NCBI GenBank assembly: GCA_025458585.1
Contig: JALOSD010000005.1
Span: 1-20,202 of the forward strand
Direction of reading: 5' to 3'
From: Burkholderiaceae bacterium
Lineage (GTDB): Bacteria > Pseudomonadota > Gammaproteobacteria > Burkholderiales > Burkholderiaceae_C
Length of the DNA: 20,202 bases
Position numbers and translations under genes: made by a program. The notes under the pieces are model-generated. The model was not told the DNA's origin and did not search any database. It was given only the letters and a program-made list of their open reading frames with translations. Numbering within the stretch: position 1 is the first letter of the stretch; each line of letters starts with the position of its first letter. Below, in pieces: positions 1 to 6,815 of this stretch.

Positions 1-1
1 C

Positions 2-265
2 CAAGGCGCCGACGACCGCCGCCGCTTCGCGTTCACGACGCGCGCCGAGCACCGCTTCGACGACGTCGACTGGCAGCCCGGTGACTGGCTCGTGTTCGGT
101 CGTGAAAGCGCCGGCCTGCCGGCCGACGTGCTGGCGACGTTCGATCCGGCGCAGCGGCTGCGGCTGCCGATGCGCCCCGGGCAGCGCAGCCTGAACCTGA
201 GCAATGCGGTCGCCGTCGCGGTATTCGAGGCCTGGCGCCGGCAGGGTTTCGCCGGCGGGGCATGA
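2..265 (+). CDS. trmL: tRNA (cytidine/uridine-34-2'-O)-methyltransferase TrmL, C-terminal part (5' end outside window)
   Basis: TrmL is a SPOUT-family methyltransferase that methylates the 2'-O of the wobble nucleotide of certain leucine tRNAs in the cytoplasm, using S-adenosylmethionine. About 87 C-terminal residues are visible, of roughly 155 in the family. They carry the SPOUT knot motifs LVFGRESAGLP and MRPGQRSLNLSNAVAVAVFE, which form the cofactor-binding trefoil knot, and the protein ends FEAWRRQGFAGGA. The start lies left of the window. The gene converges on the gpsA remnant, and a palindromic repeat begins directly after its TGA. Identity is strong from the motifs; the exact tRNA target is family knowledge. 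Confidence 0.9.
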   Translation, partial: QGADDRRRFAFTTRAEHRFDDVDWQPGDWLVFGRESAGLPADVLATFDPAQRLRLPMRPGQRSLNLSNAVAVAVFEAWRRQGFAGGA

Positions 266-266
266 A

Positions 267-341
267 AGCGCCCCCCCGAAGCGCCTTCGGCGCCTCCCCC
301 CAGGGGGCGCCGCCAGCGGACCGGCGAAGCTGGATCCGCGG
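267..341 (+). repeat. Palindromic G/C-rich dispersed repeat, copy 1, at the 3' end of trmL
   Basis: This begins one or two bases after the trmL stop. It reads CCCCCCCGAAGCGCCTTCGG, then CGCCTCCCCCCAGGGGGCG, then CCAGCGGACCGGC and GGATCCGCGG. The reverse complement of 10318-10394 is nearly identical over the whole length, and the outer parts match 8218-8376. Internal hairpins include GCGCC-TTC-GGCGC and CCCCC-A-GGGGG. It lies between trmL and the 3' end of the gpsA remnant. The rest of this gap, up to base 419, shows no further recognisable feature. It may act as a bidirectional terminator or 3' mRNA stabiliser; the function is inferred. Confidence 0.85.
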
Positions 342-419
342 CAGTTGCTCGACGGGTGCTGAACATCGGTGGGTGGCTGCTGGGGCGCCGCCGCCATCAC
401 CACTGGCCGCGAGCCGGGG

Positions 420-1311
420 TCAACCCGCAGTGTCGCCCTCGGGGCGCGGCTGGCGCGCCATCAGGCGGTCGACCGCCTGCGCAGGCGTCAGCGCACCGTC
501 GAGCAGCGCGACGACGGCTTCGGTGATCGGCATCGCGACACCCAGCGCACGCGAGCGATCGAGCACGGTGCGCGCGGTGTAGACGGGTCAGCACGAGGTC
601 GCCGAGCCCCGACAGGCCCATGAAGGTGTCGGCGCGTGCGCCGAGCGCGACGCCCAGGCGCGTCATCTCCGCCAGCCCGCGCGTGATCAGCGCGGCGCGC
701 GCATTCAGGCCGAGCCGCAGCCCGTCGCACACGCCGGTGGCGATCGCGAGCACGTTCTTCACCGCGCCACCGACCTCGACGCCGATCGGGTCGTCGGACG
801 TGTAGACACGCAGCGCGTCGGTGTGGAACGCCTGCACCGCGCGTTCGCACACCGCGGCGTCGGCGCTCGCCGCGACGAGTGCCGTCGGGCTGCCGCGCGC
901 GACCTCCTCGGCAAAGCTCGGCCCCGACAGCACGCCGGCGCGCAGCCCCGGGCGCAGCGCCTGCGCGATCTCGTGGCCCAGCCGCCCGGTGCCGGCCTCG
1001 AAGCCCTTGCACAACCACAGCACGATGGCCTCGGCAGGCACGGCCTGCAGCATCGCGGCGAGCGCCGACATCGGCGTCGCGATCACGATCAACCCGTCGC
1101 GGCCGTGCGTGAGCGCGTCGTCGAGGTCGGCGGCGAGTTCCAGCGCCGGCGTCAGCGCGACCTGCGGCAGGTAGCGCGCGTTGCAGCGCTCGCGGCGCAT
1201 GCGCTCGACCTGCGCGGCGTCGCGTCCCCACAGCCGCACGTCGTGCCGCGGTGCGGCCTGCACCGCCATCGCGGTGCCCCAGGCGCCAGCGCCGAGGATC
1301 GCAATGCGCAT
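420..1311 (-). pseudogene. gpsA: NAD(P)H-dependent glycerol-3-phosphate dehydrogenase, disrupted by an internal frame-shifting deletion
   Basis: GpsA reduces dihydroxyacetone phosphate to sn-glycerol-3-phosphate, the backbone precursor of phospholipids. The N-terminal part is intact: a GAGAWGTAMA dinucleotide-binding loop at residues 8-17, KGFEAGTG near 102-109, GPSFAEEVA near 130-138, and the catalytic-lysine segment GGAVKNVLAIATG near 181-193. After GLGDLVLT (residue 242, base 586) the frame breaks. The family's C-terminal end, VYTARTVLDRSRALGVAMPI onward, resumes in another frame from base 584 and runs 54 residues to a TGA at 420-422. Roughly 35 residues that normally lie between, including the R-N-R substrate-binding segment, are absent. 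Read straight through, the gene gives 304 residues with a nonsense tail ending at 397. It is last in the rhodanese-grxC-secB-gpsA run, 31 bases after secB. This is either a true pseudogene or an assembly error. Confidence 0.85.
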
Positions 1312-1342
1312 CGCCGTGGCAACCGGCGCGGGCGCGCCTCGA

Positions 1343-1819
1343 TCAGGCGCTGGTGATGATGCCGCTGCCGCTGCCGTTGCCGCCCATCTGCTGCTGGCGC
1401 TGCGCCTCGAACATCGCCTGGAAGTTGACTTCCGACAGGATCACCGGCGGGAAGCCGGCGCGGGTGCAGACGTCGGAGACGATCGCGCGCAGGTAGGGGT
1501 ACACCATGCCGGGACAGGCGATGCCGATCACCATCTGCATCTGGTCCTCGGGCAGGTTGCGGATCTCGAAGATGCCGGCCTGCTTGGCCTCGATCAGGAA
1601 CAGCGTCTTGTCCTTGACCTTCGTCGTCACGGTCGCGGTGACGCAGACTTCGAACACGCCGTCGGCGATCGGCTCGGCCGACACGCCGAGGTTGATGTCC
1701 ACCTGCGGCTGCGCCTGCTCGAGCAGGATCTTCGGCGAGTTGGGCTGCTCCAGCGACAGGTCCTTCAGGTACATGCGCTGGATCTGGAACACGGGCTGCG
1801 CTGCGTCTTGCTCGGCCAT
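1343..1819 (-). CDS. secB: Protein-export chaperone SecB
   Basis: SecB is a cytoplasmic homotetrameric chaperone that keeps precursor proteins unfolded and delivers them to SecA for export. The 158-residue product has the family's usual length. Recognisable segments are FQIQRMYLKDLSLEQPNSP near the N-terminus, then QPQVDINLGV, KQAGIFEIRNLP and IACPGMVYPYLRAIVSDV, followed by the proline/phenylalanine segment TRAGFPPVILSEVNF. I chose the ATG at 1819 because the protein then begins MAEQ, as proteobacterial SecBs do. The open frame continues upstream to a GTG at 1864, but that stretch encodes a terminator-like hairpin. Only a weak GAGA ribosome-binding sequence is visible. grxC lies upstream and the gpsA remnant 31 bases downstream. 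Confidence 0.97.
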   Translation of the reverse strand: MAEQDAAQPVFQIQRMYLKDLSLEQPNSPKILLEQAQPQVDINLGVSAEPIADGVFEVCVTATVTTKVKDKTLFLIEAKQAGIFEIRNLPEDQMQMVIGIACPGMVYPYLRAIVSDVCTRAGFPPVILSEVNFQAMFEAQRQQQMGGNGSGSGIITSA

Positions 1820-1831
1820 GGCGGTCTCACG

Positions 1832-1856
1832 AAAAAACGCCCGCGGCAGTGCGGGC
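1832..1856 (-). terminator. Intrinsic-terminator-like hairpin between grxC and secB
   Basis: On the minus strand the sequence reads GCCCGC, a six-base loop, GCGGGC, one G, then TTTTTT. This is a perfect six-pair stem followed by a six-T tract, unusual in such a GC-rich region. It lies 44 bases past the grxC stop but ends only 12 bases before the secB ATG, so any upstream transcript that covers secB must run through it. It could be the grxC terminator, an attenuator of secB, or a 5' leader hairpin. Confidence 0.65.
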
Positions 1857-1865
1857 AACGCCACG

Positions 1866-1871
1866 ATTATC
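1866..1871 (-). promoter_or_regulatory. Possible -10 element for secB
   Basis: The minus strand carries GATAAT, one mismatch from the sigma-70 -10 consensus, in otherwise very GC-rich DNA. A start about seven bases downstream would place the secB mRNA 5' end just before the hairpin at 1832-1856. No good -35 hexamer is visible at the usual spacing, so this is tentative. Confidence 0.3.
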
Positions 1872-1900
1872 GCCCAGCGGGCGCGCGCCGCCGCGCGCCG

Positions 1901-2161
1901 TCAGCGGCTCTCGAGCAGCGGCAGCAGCGCGCCGCGCTGGTCGAGCGCGATGAGGTCGTCGCAGCCGCCGACATGCGTGTCGCCGATGAAGATCTGCGGC
2001 ACGGTGCGGCGGCCGGTGCGCTCGATCATGGCGTCGCGCTGCGCCGGCTCGAGGTCGACGCGGATTTCCTCGATGCGCTCGACGCCGCGCTTTTGCAGCA
2101 GCGCCTTGGCGCGCTGGCAGTAGGGGCAGACGAGGCTGGTGTACATCTGGACGCGGTTCAT
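1901..2161 (-). CDS. grxC: Glutaredoxin 3 (GrxC family)
   Basis: This is a small cytoplasmic glutathione-dependent thiol-disulfide oxidoreductase that reduces protein and mixed disulfides. The 86-residue product is the typical length of glutaredoxin 3. It has the dithiol active site CPYC at residues 12-15, the cis-proline TVP motif at 53-55, and the GGCDD glutathione-binding motif at 65-69. The ATG at 2161 gives the canonical start MNRVQMYTSLVCPYC; the longer upstream open frame has no glutaredoxin similarity. It lies between the rhodanese gene (127-base gap) and secB (81-base gap containing a terminator-like hairpin), a grouping that suits thiol handling next to protein export. Confidence 0.96.
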   Translation of the reverse strand: MNRVQMYTSLVCPYCQRAKALLQKRGVERIEEIRVDLEPAQRDAMIERTGRRTVPQIFIGDTHVGGCDDLIALDQRGALLPLLESR

Positions 2162-2288
2162 CGGCAGGTGGGCGTGTCGAAGGCACGCTGCGGTCGGATC
2201 GGACGCATTGTCACCGGCACCCGAAATCCCCGTTGGGCACGCGCCCGCAGCGGCGCGACGCCGACGCGCCGCGCGCAGGCCGCCGTCG

Positions 2289-2741
2289 TCAGGCCGACTT
2301 CTGCTTCTCGCTCGGCTTGTCGTTCTGCTTGCCGTTCTGCTTCTCGATCGGCAGGTTCGCCTCGCGCCAGGCGGCGAGGCCGCCGGCGAGCACCTTCGCG
2401 TTCTCATAGCCGAGCTTGCGCAGCGTCGCCGCCGCGCGCGACGCGCGCGCGCCGGTCTGGCAGACGACGACGACCGGCAACGCCTTGTTGGCCGGCAGCG
2501 CCTTGCTCGACTCGAGGCTGCCGAGCGGCACGCTGCGCGCGCCGACCGGATGCCCGGCGGCGAATTCGGCCGGCTCGCAGACGTCGATCAGCACCGCCTT
2601 CTCGCGGTTGATCAGCTGCACCGCCTCGCTCACGCTGACCTTGGCGCCGCCGGCGCCGCCGCCGATCGCGGGCCACAGCAACATGCCGCCGGAGACGAGG
2701 GCGACGAGCACGAGCATCCAGTTCTGCAGCAGGAAGTCCAC
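2289..2741 (-). CDS. Membrane-anchored rhodanese-like domain protein
   Basis: This is a rhodanese-fold sulfurtransferase-like protein of 150 residues. One N-terminal transmembrane segment (about residues 8-26, WMLVLVALVSGGMLLWPAI) is followed by a single rhodanese domain. The active-site loop CQTGARASRAA starts at Cys94, and the conserved ALVSEAVQL-like and IDVCEPAEFAAGHPVGA segments precede it. The C-terminal tail, from about residue 135, is rich in Lys, Gln and Asn. I chose the GTG at 2741 because VDFLLQNWMLVLVAL is the conserved start of this family; the frame stays open to 2909 but then overlaps gpmA. It heads the minus-strand run to grxC, secB and gpsA. The substrate is unknown; sulfane-sulfur transfer is family knowledge. 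Confidence 0.88.
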   Translation of the reverse strand: MDFLLQNWMLVLVALVSGGMLLWPAIGGGAGGAKVSVSEAVQLINREKAVLIDVCEPAEFAAGHPVGARSVPLGSLESSKALPANKALPVVVVCQTGARASRAAATLRKLGYENAKVLAGGLAAWREANLPIEKQNGKQNDKPSEKQKSA

Positions 2742-2769
2742 GGTGGGCAGGGGGTTCGAAGGGGGTCGG

Positions 2770-2775
2770 ATTATA
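2770..2775 (-). promoter_or_regulatory. Putative -10 box of the rhodanese-grxC-secB-gpsA run
   Basis: The minus strand has a perfect TATAAT 28 bases upstream of the chosen rhodanese GTG, inside the 76-base divergent gap with gpmA. The same AT-rich patch reads TTATAGAATTC on the plus strand and could also serve gpmA. No clear TTGACA-like -35 is visible on either strand. Confidence 0.4.
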
Positions 2776-2817
2776 GAATTCAGCCCCTTTGCCCGCCCCC
2801 GGCGACCCGAGACGCGC

Positions 2818-3561
2818 ATGTACAAGTTCGTGATGATCCGCCACGGCGAGTCGACGTGGAACCGCGACAATCGGTTCACCGGCTGGACCGACGTGCCGCT
2901 GACCGACACCGGCGTCGAGCAGGCGCGCCAGGCCGGGCGGCTGCTGCGCGAGGCGGGCTACGACTTCGACGTCGCCTACACCTCGGTGCTCAAGCGCGCG
3001 ATCTGGACGCTGTGGTATGCGCTCGACGAGATCGACCGCACGTGGCTGCCGATCGTCAACGACTGGCGGCTGAACGAGCGCCACTACGGCGCGCTGCAGG
3101 GGCTGAACAAGGCCGAGACGGCCAAGCAGTACGGCGACGAGCAGGTGCTGATCTGGCGCCGCAGCTACGACACGCCGCCGCCGCCGCTGTCCCCCGACGA
3201 CCCGCGCGGCCAGCGCGACGACGTGCGCTACGCCGCGCTGCCGCGCGAGCAGATTCCGCTGACCGAATGTCTGAAGGACACGGTCGCGCGCGTGCTGCCG
3301 TGCTGGATCGAGCGCCTGGCGCCGGCGATCCGTTCCGGCCAGCGCATCGTGATGGCGGCGCACGGCAACAGCATGCGCGCGCTCGTCAAGTACCTCGACG
3401 GCATCGGCGACGACGACATCGTCGGCCTGAACATCCCGAACGGGATCCCGCTCGTCTACGAGCTCGACGCCGACCTGAAGCCGATCCGCAGCTACTACCT
3501 CGGCGACCCCGAGGCAGCGGCGAAGGCCGCTGCCGCCGTGGCGGCACAGGGCAAGGCCTGA
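2818..3561 (+). CDS. gpmA: 2,3-bisphosphoglycerate-dependent phosphoglycerate mutase
   Basis: GpmA interconverts 3-phosphoglycerate and 2-phosphoglycerate in glycolysis and gluconeogenesis through a phosphohistidine intermediate. The 247-residue product matches the family length. It opens MYKFVMIRHGESTWN with the RHG catalytic histidine at residue 9. NRFTGWTDVPLTDTGVEQAR and LNERHYGALQGLNKAET follow, then the second catalytic histidine in AAHGNSMRALVKYL and the typical NIPNGIPLVYELD segment. The ATG at 2818 gives the canonical start. It is divergent from the rhodanese gene and convergent with the Prs-like gene, whose stop lies 28 bases beyond; no convincing terminator hairpin is seen there. 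Confidence 0.97.
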   Translation: MYKFVMIRHGESTWNRDNRFTGWTDVPLTDTGVEQARQAGRLLREAGYDFDVAYTSVLKRAIWTLWYALDEIDRTWLPIVNDWRLNERHYGALQGLNKAETAKQYGDEQVLIWRRSYDTPPPPLSPDDPRGQRDDVRYAALPREQIPLTECLKDTVARVLPCWIERLAPAIRSGQRIVMAAHGNSMRALVKYLDGIGDDDIVGLNIPNGIPLVYELDADLKPIRSYYLGDPEAAAKAAAAVAAQGKA

Positions 3562-3589
3562 GGCTGGACGGCCGCGCCCCGCTGACCCG

Positions 3590-4477
3590 TCAACCGTCGT
3601 CCGTCGTCGCGCGCAAGGCCTGCGCGATCAGCGGCGCGACCGACACGACGTTCGTCGCGTGCGGCACCGTGTCGGTGCTCCACACGTCGCGCACGCCGGC
3701 AGCGTGCAGCGCCGCGACGGCGTCGCCGACGAACAGCGCGTGCGTGACGGCGACGTCGACCGCCGCGGCGCCGCGCGCGAGCACCTGGCGTGCCGCGACG
3801 GCGAGCGTGTGCCCGGTGCTCGCGACGTCGTCGAGCAGCACGACGTCGCGGCCGGCGATGTCGAGCGGCGGCAGTTCGAGCACCACGTCGCGGTCGCCAC
3901 GGCGGTGCTTGCGCCCGACGCCGGCGTCGAACCCGTGCGCGCGCGCCGCGGCCTGCACCCACTGCGCAGCTTCCTCGTCGGGACCGATCAGCACCGGCCG
4001 CTCGCGCCGCGACGCGACCCACGCGCCCAGCAGCGGCGCCGCCGACAGCGCGACACCGCGCCGCCCGGGCACGACCTCGTCCATCGTCGCGACGCGGTGC
4101 AGGTGCGGGTCGACGGTGACGACGGCGTCGAATGCCGACGCGAGCAGCGCGCCGAGGTGGCGCTGGCTCACGACCTCGCCGGGGTGGAACGCCATGTCCT
4201 GCCGCATGTAGGCGAGGTACGGCGCGACGAGCGTCAGGTGGCGCGCGCCCAGTTCGCGCGCCCCGGCCGCGGCCAGCAGCAGCTCGGTGAGCTTGTCGTT
4301 CGGCTGCTGCAGCCCGCGCAGCAGCACGACGCGCTCGGGCAGCACCGGCGGCAGCGTCAGCCGCGTCTCGCCGTCCGGAAAGCGGTGGCGCGCGACGAGG
4401 CGCGGCGCGACGCCGAGCGCGGCCCCGAGCTTCGCCGCCAGCGCGGCCTCGTCGTCGAATGCGAGCAGCAGCGTCAC
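3590..4477 (-). CDS. Ribose-phosphate pyrophosphokinase-like protein (Prs family, divergent)
   Basis: Members of this family make PRPP and AMP from ribose-5-phosphate and ATP. The 295-residue product has the two-domain Prs layout. FPDGETRL lies near residue 33, the ATP-contacting loop MRQDMAFHPGEVVSQRHL at 91-108, DPHLHR at 123-128, the GPDEEAAQWV segment near 165-174, KHRRGDRDV near 190-198, and the PRPP-binding loop DDVASTGHTL at 216-225. The loop with S-T-G is closer to archaeal-type Prs than to the D-T-A-G-T of the classical bacterial enzyme, so this is probably not the housekeeping prs. The GTG start overlaps the TGA of the phosphorylase gene by 4 nt, implying translational coupling. It is the last gene of the pyrX-acyltransferase-phosphorylase-prs unit. 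Assignment to the fold is firm; the true substrate is not certain. Confidence 0.85.
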   Translation of the reverse strand: MTLLLAFDDEAALAAKLGAALGVAPRLVARHRFPDGETRLTLPPVLPERVVLLRGLQQPNDKLTELLLAAAGARELGARHLTLVAPYLAYMRQDMAFHPGEVVSQRHLGALLASAFDAVVTVDPHLHRVATMDEVVPGRRGVALSAAPLLGAWVASRRERPVLIGPDEEAAQWVQAAARAHGFDAGVGRKHRRGDRDVVLELPPLDIAGRDVVLLDDVASTGHTLAVAARQVLARGAAAVDVAVTHALFVGDAVAALHAAGVRDVWSTDTVPHATNVVSVAPLIAQALRATTDDG

Positions 4478-6057
4478 AGGGCGTCCCCCAGCGTCGCGAA
4501 GCTCGCGAACTCGTGTGGCAGCTCGGCCGCCTCGCCGACGCGGAAGCCGCCGTCGGCGCCGGCGAGGTCGCGCGCGAACGCGAGGTCGGCGTCGAAGCGC
4601 GCGTGCACGCGGTACAGCGGCTCGCCGGCCTCGACGCGCTCGCCGAGCTTCTTCAGCAGGTCGATGCCGGCGTCGGGCACCTGCGGCGCGCCGGCCAGGC
4701 GCGCGATGCGGGCGATGCGCAGGTTGTCGATCGCCGTGACCACGCCGCTTCGCGCGGCGCGCACCTCGTGCGTCAGCGGCGCCGGCTCGAGCGTCCACGC
4801 GCGTCGGCCCTGCGCGTCGATGATCGCGTGCATGCGCTCGAGTGCGCGCCCCGCGTCGAGGATGTCGCGCGCGATGCGGAAGCCCTCGCCGCCGCGCACG
4901 TCGGGGTCGAACTCGATGACGCGGCCCGCGAGCCGCAGCGCCTTCTGTCGCAGGTCCGACGGCGCGTCGGGGTGGCTCTCGAGCACCTGCATCACGTCGC
5001 GCGCCTCGAGCACGGGGCCGACGCCGCGGCCGATCGGCTGGCGGCCGTCGGTGATCACGGCGTCGAGGTGCAGGCCGAGGCGAGCGGCGACGTACTCGAA
5101 CAGCTTCTTCAGCCGCTGCGCCTCGGGCATCGAGCGCACCTTCGCCGTCGGCCCGACGGGGATGTCGAGCACGAGGTGCGTCGACCCGGCGGCGATCTTC
5201 TTGCTCAGGATCGACGCCACCATCTGCCCCGGCGAGTCGATCGCCAGCGGCCGCTCGACCGAGATCAGGATGTCGTCGGCCGGGCTCAGTTCGGCGGTGC
5301 CGCCCCAGGCGAGGCAGCCGCGGGTCTCGCGCACGATCGCCACCAGGCGCTCGAACGGCAGCGCGACCTCGGCCAGCACGTCCATCGTGTCGGCGGTGCC
5401 GGCGGGCGACGTGATCGCGCGCGACGACGTCTTCGGACACAGCATGCCGTGCGCGGCGACGATCGGCACGACGAGCATCGACGTGCGGTTGCCCGGGATG
5501 CCGCCGATGCAGTGCTTGTCGACCACCGGCCCGCCGCCGACCTCGCGGCGCCAGTCGAGCCGCCGACCAACGGCGATCATCGCCTCCGTCAGGTGCAGCA
5601 CCTCGTCGCGGTCGAGCTCGAACTGGTTCGTCGCGACGACGAACGCGGCGAGCTCGACCTTCGAGTACCGGGCCTGCGCGATGTCGGCGATGATCGCGTG
5701 CAGATCGTCGCGCTCGAGCCGCTCGCCGCGGATCTTGCGGTGCAGCGCGGCGATCGAGCCCGGCGGCTCGGCGTGCGCGACCGTCGCCTCGTGGCCCTCG
5801 GCGACGCCGAGGCGCGCGAACGCCTCCTCGCTCAGGCCGAGCTCGCACACGTCGACGAGGCGCGCGTCGTCGACGACGTTGAGCACCGCGAGGATGCTGC
5901 GCCCGTCGGCGCCCACCTGCACCTTCGACAGCGCCTGGAAGCCGGCGGCGCGCACGATCGGGCAGTCGCGGTGCAGGTAGACGACGTTCTCGCGGAACGT
6001 GTCGATGCCGACGGGGCGCAGGCGCAGCGTCGAGGAGGGGCTGGCGGGCAGCGTCAT
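4474..6057 (-). CDS. Thymidine phosphorylase family protein, type 2 (AMP-phosphorylase-like)
   Basis: This family cleaves the N-glycosidic bond of a nucleoside or nucleotide with phosphate. The 527-residue product is longer than classical DeoA (about 440) and matches the archaeal AMP phosphorylase/type 2 group with its extra N-terminal domain of about 90 residues. The phosphate-binding signature reads KHCIGGIPGNRTS at residues 181-193, where classical thymidine phosphorylases have KHSTGG. SSRAITSPAGTAD follows at 211-223, also typical of the AMP phosphorylase group. A nucleoside 5'-monophosphate substrate giving ribose-1,5-bisphosphate is therefore plausible, but inferred. Its ATG overlaps the acyltransferase stop by 4 nt and its stop overlaps the Prs-like start by 4 nt. 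No RuBisCO or ribose-1,5-bisphosphate isomerase gene is in the window. Confidence 0.88.
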   Translation of the reverse strand: MTLPASPSSTLRLRPVGIDTFRENVVYLHRDCPIVRAAGFQALSKVQVGADGRSILAVLNVVDDARLVDVCELGLSEEAFARLGVAEGHEATVAHAEPPGSIAALHRKIRGERLERDDLHAIIADIAQARYSKVELAAFVVATNQFELDRDEVLHLTEAMIAVGRRLDWRREVGGGPVVDKHCIGGIPGNRTSMLVVPIVAAHGMLCPKTSSRAITSPAGTADTMDVLAEVALPFERLVAIVRETRGCLAWGGTAELSPADDILISVERPLAIDSPGQMVASILSKKIAAGSTHLVLDIPVGPTAKVRSMPEAQRLKKLFEYVAARLGLHLDAVITDGRQPIGRGVGPVLEARDVMQVLESHPDAPSDLRQKALRLAGRVIEFDPDVRGGEGFRIARDILDAGRALERMHAIIDAQGRRAWTLEPAPLTHEVRAARSGVVTAIDNLRIARIARLAGAPQVPDAGIDLLKKLGERVEAGEPLYRVHARFDADLAFARDLAGADGGFRVGEAAELPHEFASFATLGDAL

Positions 6058-6815
6058 CGGGGGTGGGGGTGGGCGGCAATGCCGTCGGCAAGCACGGCGG
6101 CGATCGACTGTCGCACATGTTCGGCGAGCGCGCGCCGGTCGGCGTGCGCGCTGCCCATCGCCTGCAGCACAGTCACGTGCACCGTCATGCGGCGAGCGCA
6201 GGCCAGGCGCCACAGGCTTTGCGCGAGCGTCGTCTCGCCGAGGAACTCGGCCGCCGGGCTCACGGCGTGCCCGGCGTCGGAATAGCGCAGCACGACGGGC
6301 TGCAGCGGGGTCGCGGTCGCGATCGCCGCCTGCAGCAGGTTGGCGTGGAACGGCAGCAGCGCACGACCGTCGCCGGTCGTGCCCTCGGGGAACACGGCCA
6401 CGGTCTGGCCGGCGGCGAGCGCCTCGGCCATCTGGTGCACGACGCGCAGCGCGTCGCGGCGCTTCTCGCGCTCGAGGTACAGCGTGCCGGCCGAGTCGAC
6501 GAGCCGGTTGACGAGCGGCCAGTGGCGCACGTCGGCCTTCGAGACGAATCGCGCCTGCGGGCACGACGCGTGGATCGACATGATGTCGAGCCACGAGACG
6601 TGGTTCGCGACGATCAGCTTCGCCCCCGGGCGGAACGTGCCCTGCACGTCGAGCGCCAGGCCGAGCGTGCGCAGCATCTTCGCCGCCCACCACGCGATGC
6701 GCGCGTGCCGCCCCGCCGCGTCGAGCCGCGGGAAGAGCCACAGCACGATCGCGACGCCGTGCAGGCCGTGCAGCACGGCGCGCGCGAGGCGCCACGCCCC
6801 CCACAGCCGCGTCAT
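6054..6815 (-). CDS. 1-acyl-sn-glycerol-3-phosphate acyltransferase-like protein (PlsC/LPLAT family)
   Basis: This is a membrane-associated acyltransferase of the lysophospholipid acyltransferase family, which moves an acyl chain to a lysophosphatidate-type acceptor. The 253-residue product has a hydrophobic N-terminal segment (about residues 12-29), the catalytic NHVSWLD box (H72 and D77 of the HX4D motif) and the acceptor-binding FPEGTTGDG box at 142-150. The ATG at 6815 overlaps the pyrX stop and its TGA overlaps the phosphorylase ATG, both by 4 nt, so it sits inside a coupled nucleotide-metabolism operon. It could acylate lysophosphatidate, an ornithine lipid or another lyso acceptor; the sequence does not decide this. 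Confidence 0.9.
   Translation of the reverse strand: MTRLWGAWRLARAVLHGLHGVAIVLWLFPRLDAAGRHARIAWWAAKMLRTLGLALDVQGTFRPGAKLIVANHVSWLDIMSIHASCPQARFVSKADVRHWPLVNRLVDSAGTLYLEREKRRDALRVVHQMAEALAAGQTVAVFPEGTTGDGRALLPFHANLLQAAIATATPLQPVVLRYSDAGHAVSPAAEFLGETTLAQSLWRLACARRMTVHVTVLQAMGSAHADRRALAEHVRQSIAAVLADGIAAHPHPR

Noticed and set aside
1820..1864. N-terminal extension of SecB to a GTG at 1864
   Set aside because: The extension encodes the terminator-like hairpin, and SecB proteins begin at the MAEQ methionine.
2742..2909. N-terminal extension of the rhodanese to an upstream ATG at 2909
   Set aside because: It would overlap the start of gpmA and run through the promoter region; the conserved family start is the GTG at 2741.
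3562..3589. Bidirectional terminator between gpmA and the Prs-like gene
   Set aside because: The 28-base gap has only a weak GGCC/GGCC pairing and no T tract on either strand.
4474..6057. Type III RuBisCO AMP pathway
   Set aside because: Although the phosphorylase resembles AMP phosphorylase, no RuBisCO or ribose-1,5-bisphosphate isomerase gene is in the window, so the pathway is not claimed.
4459..6285. Open frame of about 600 codons on the plus strand opposite the phosphorylase
   Set aside because: Low-complexity Arg/Ala/Val/Asp composition, no motif, and fully antisense to a well-supported gene.
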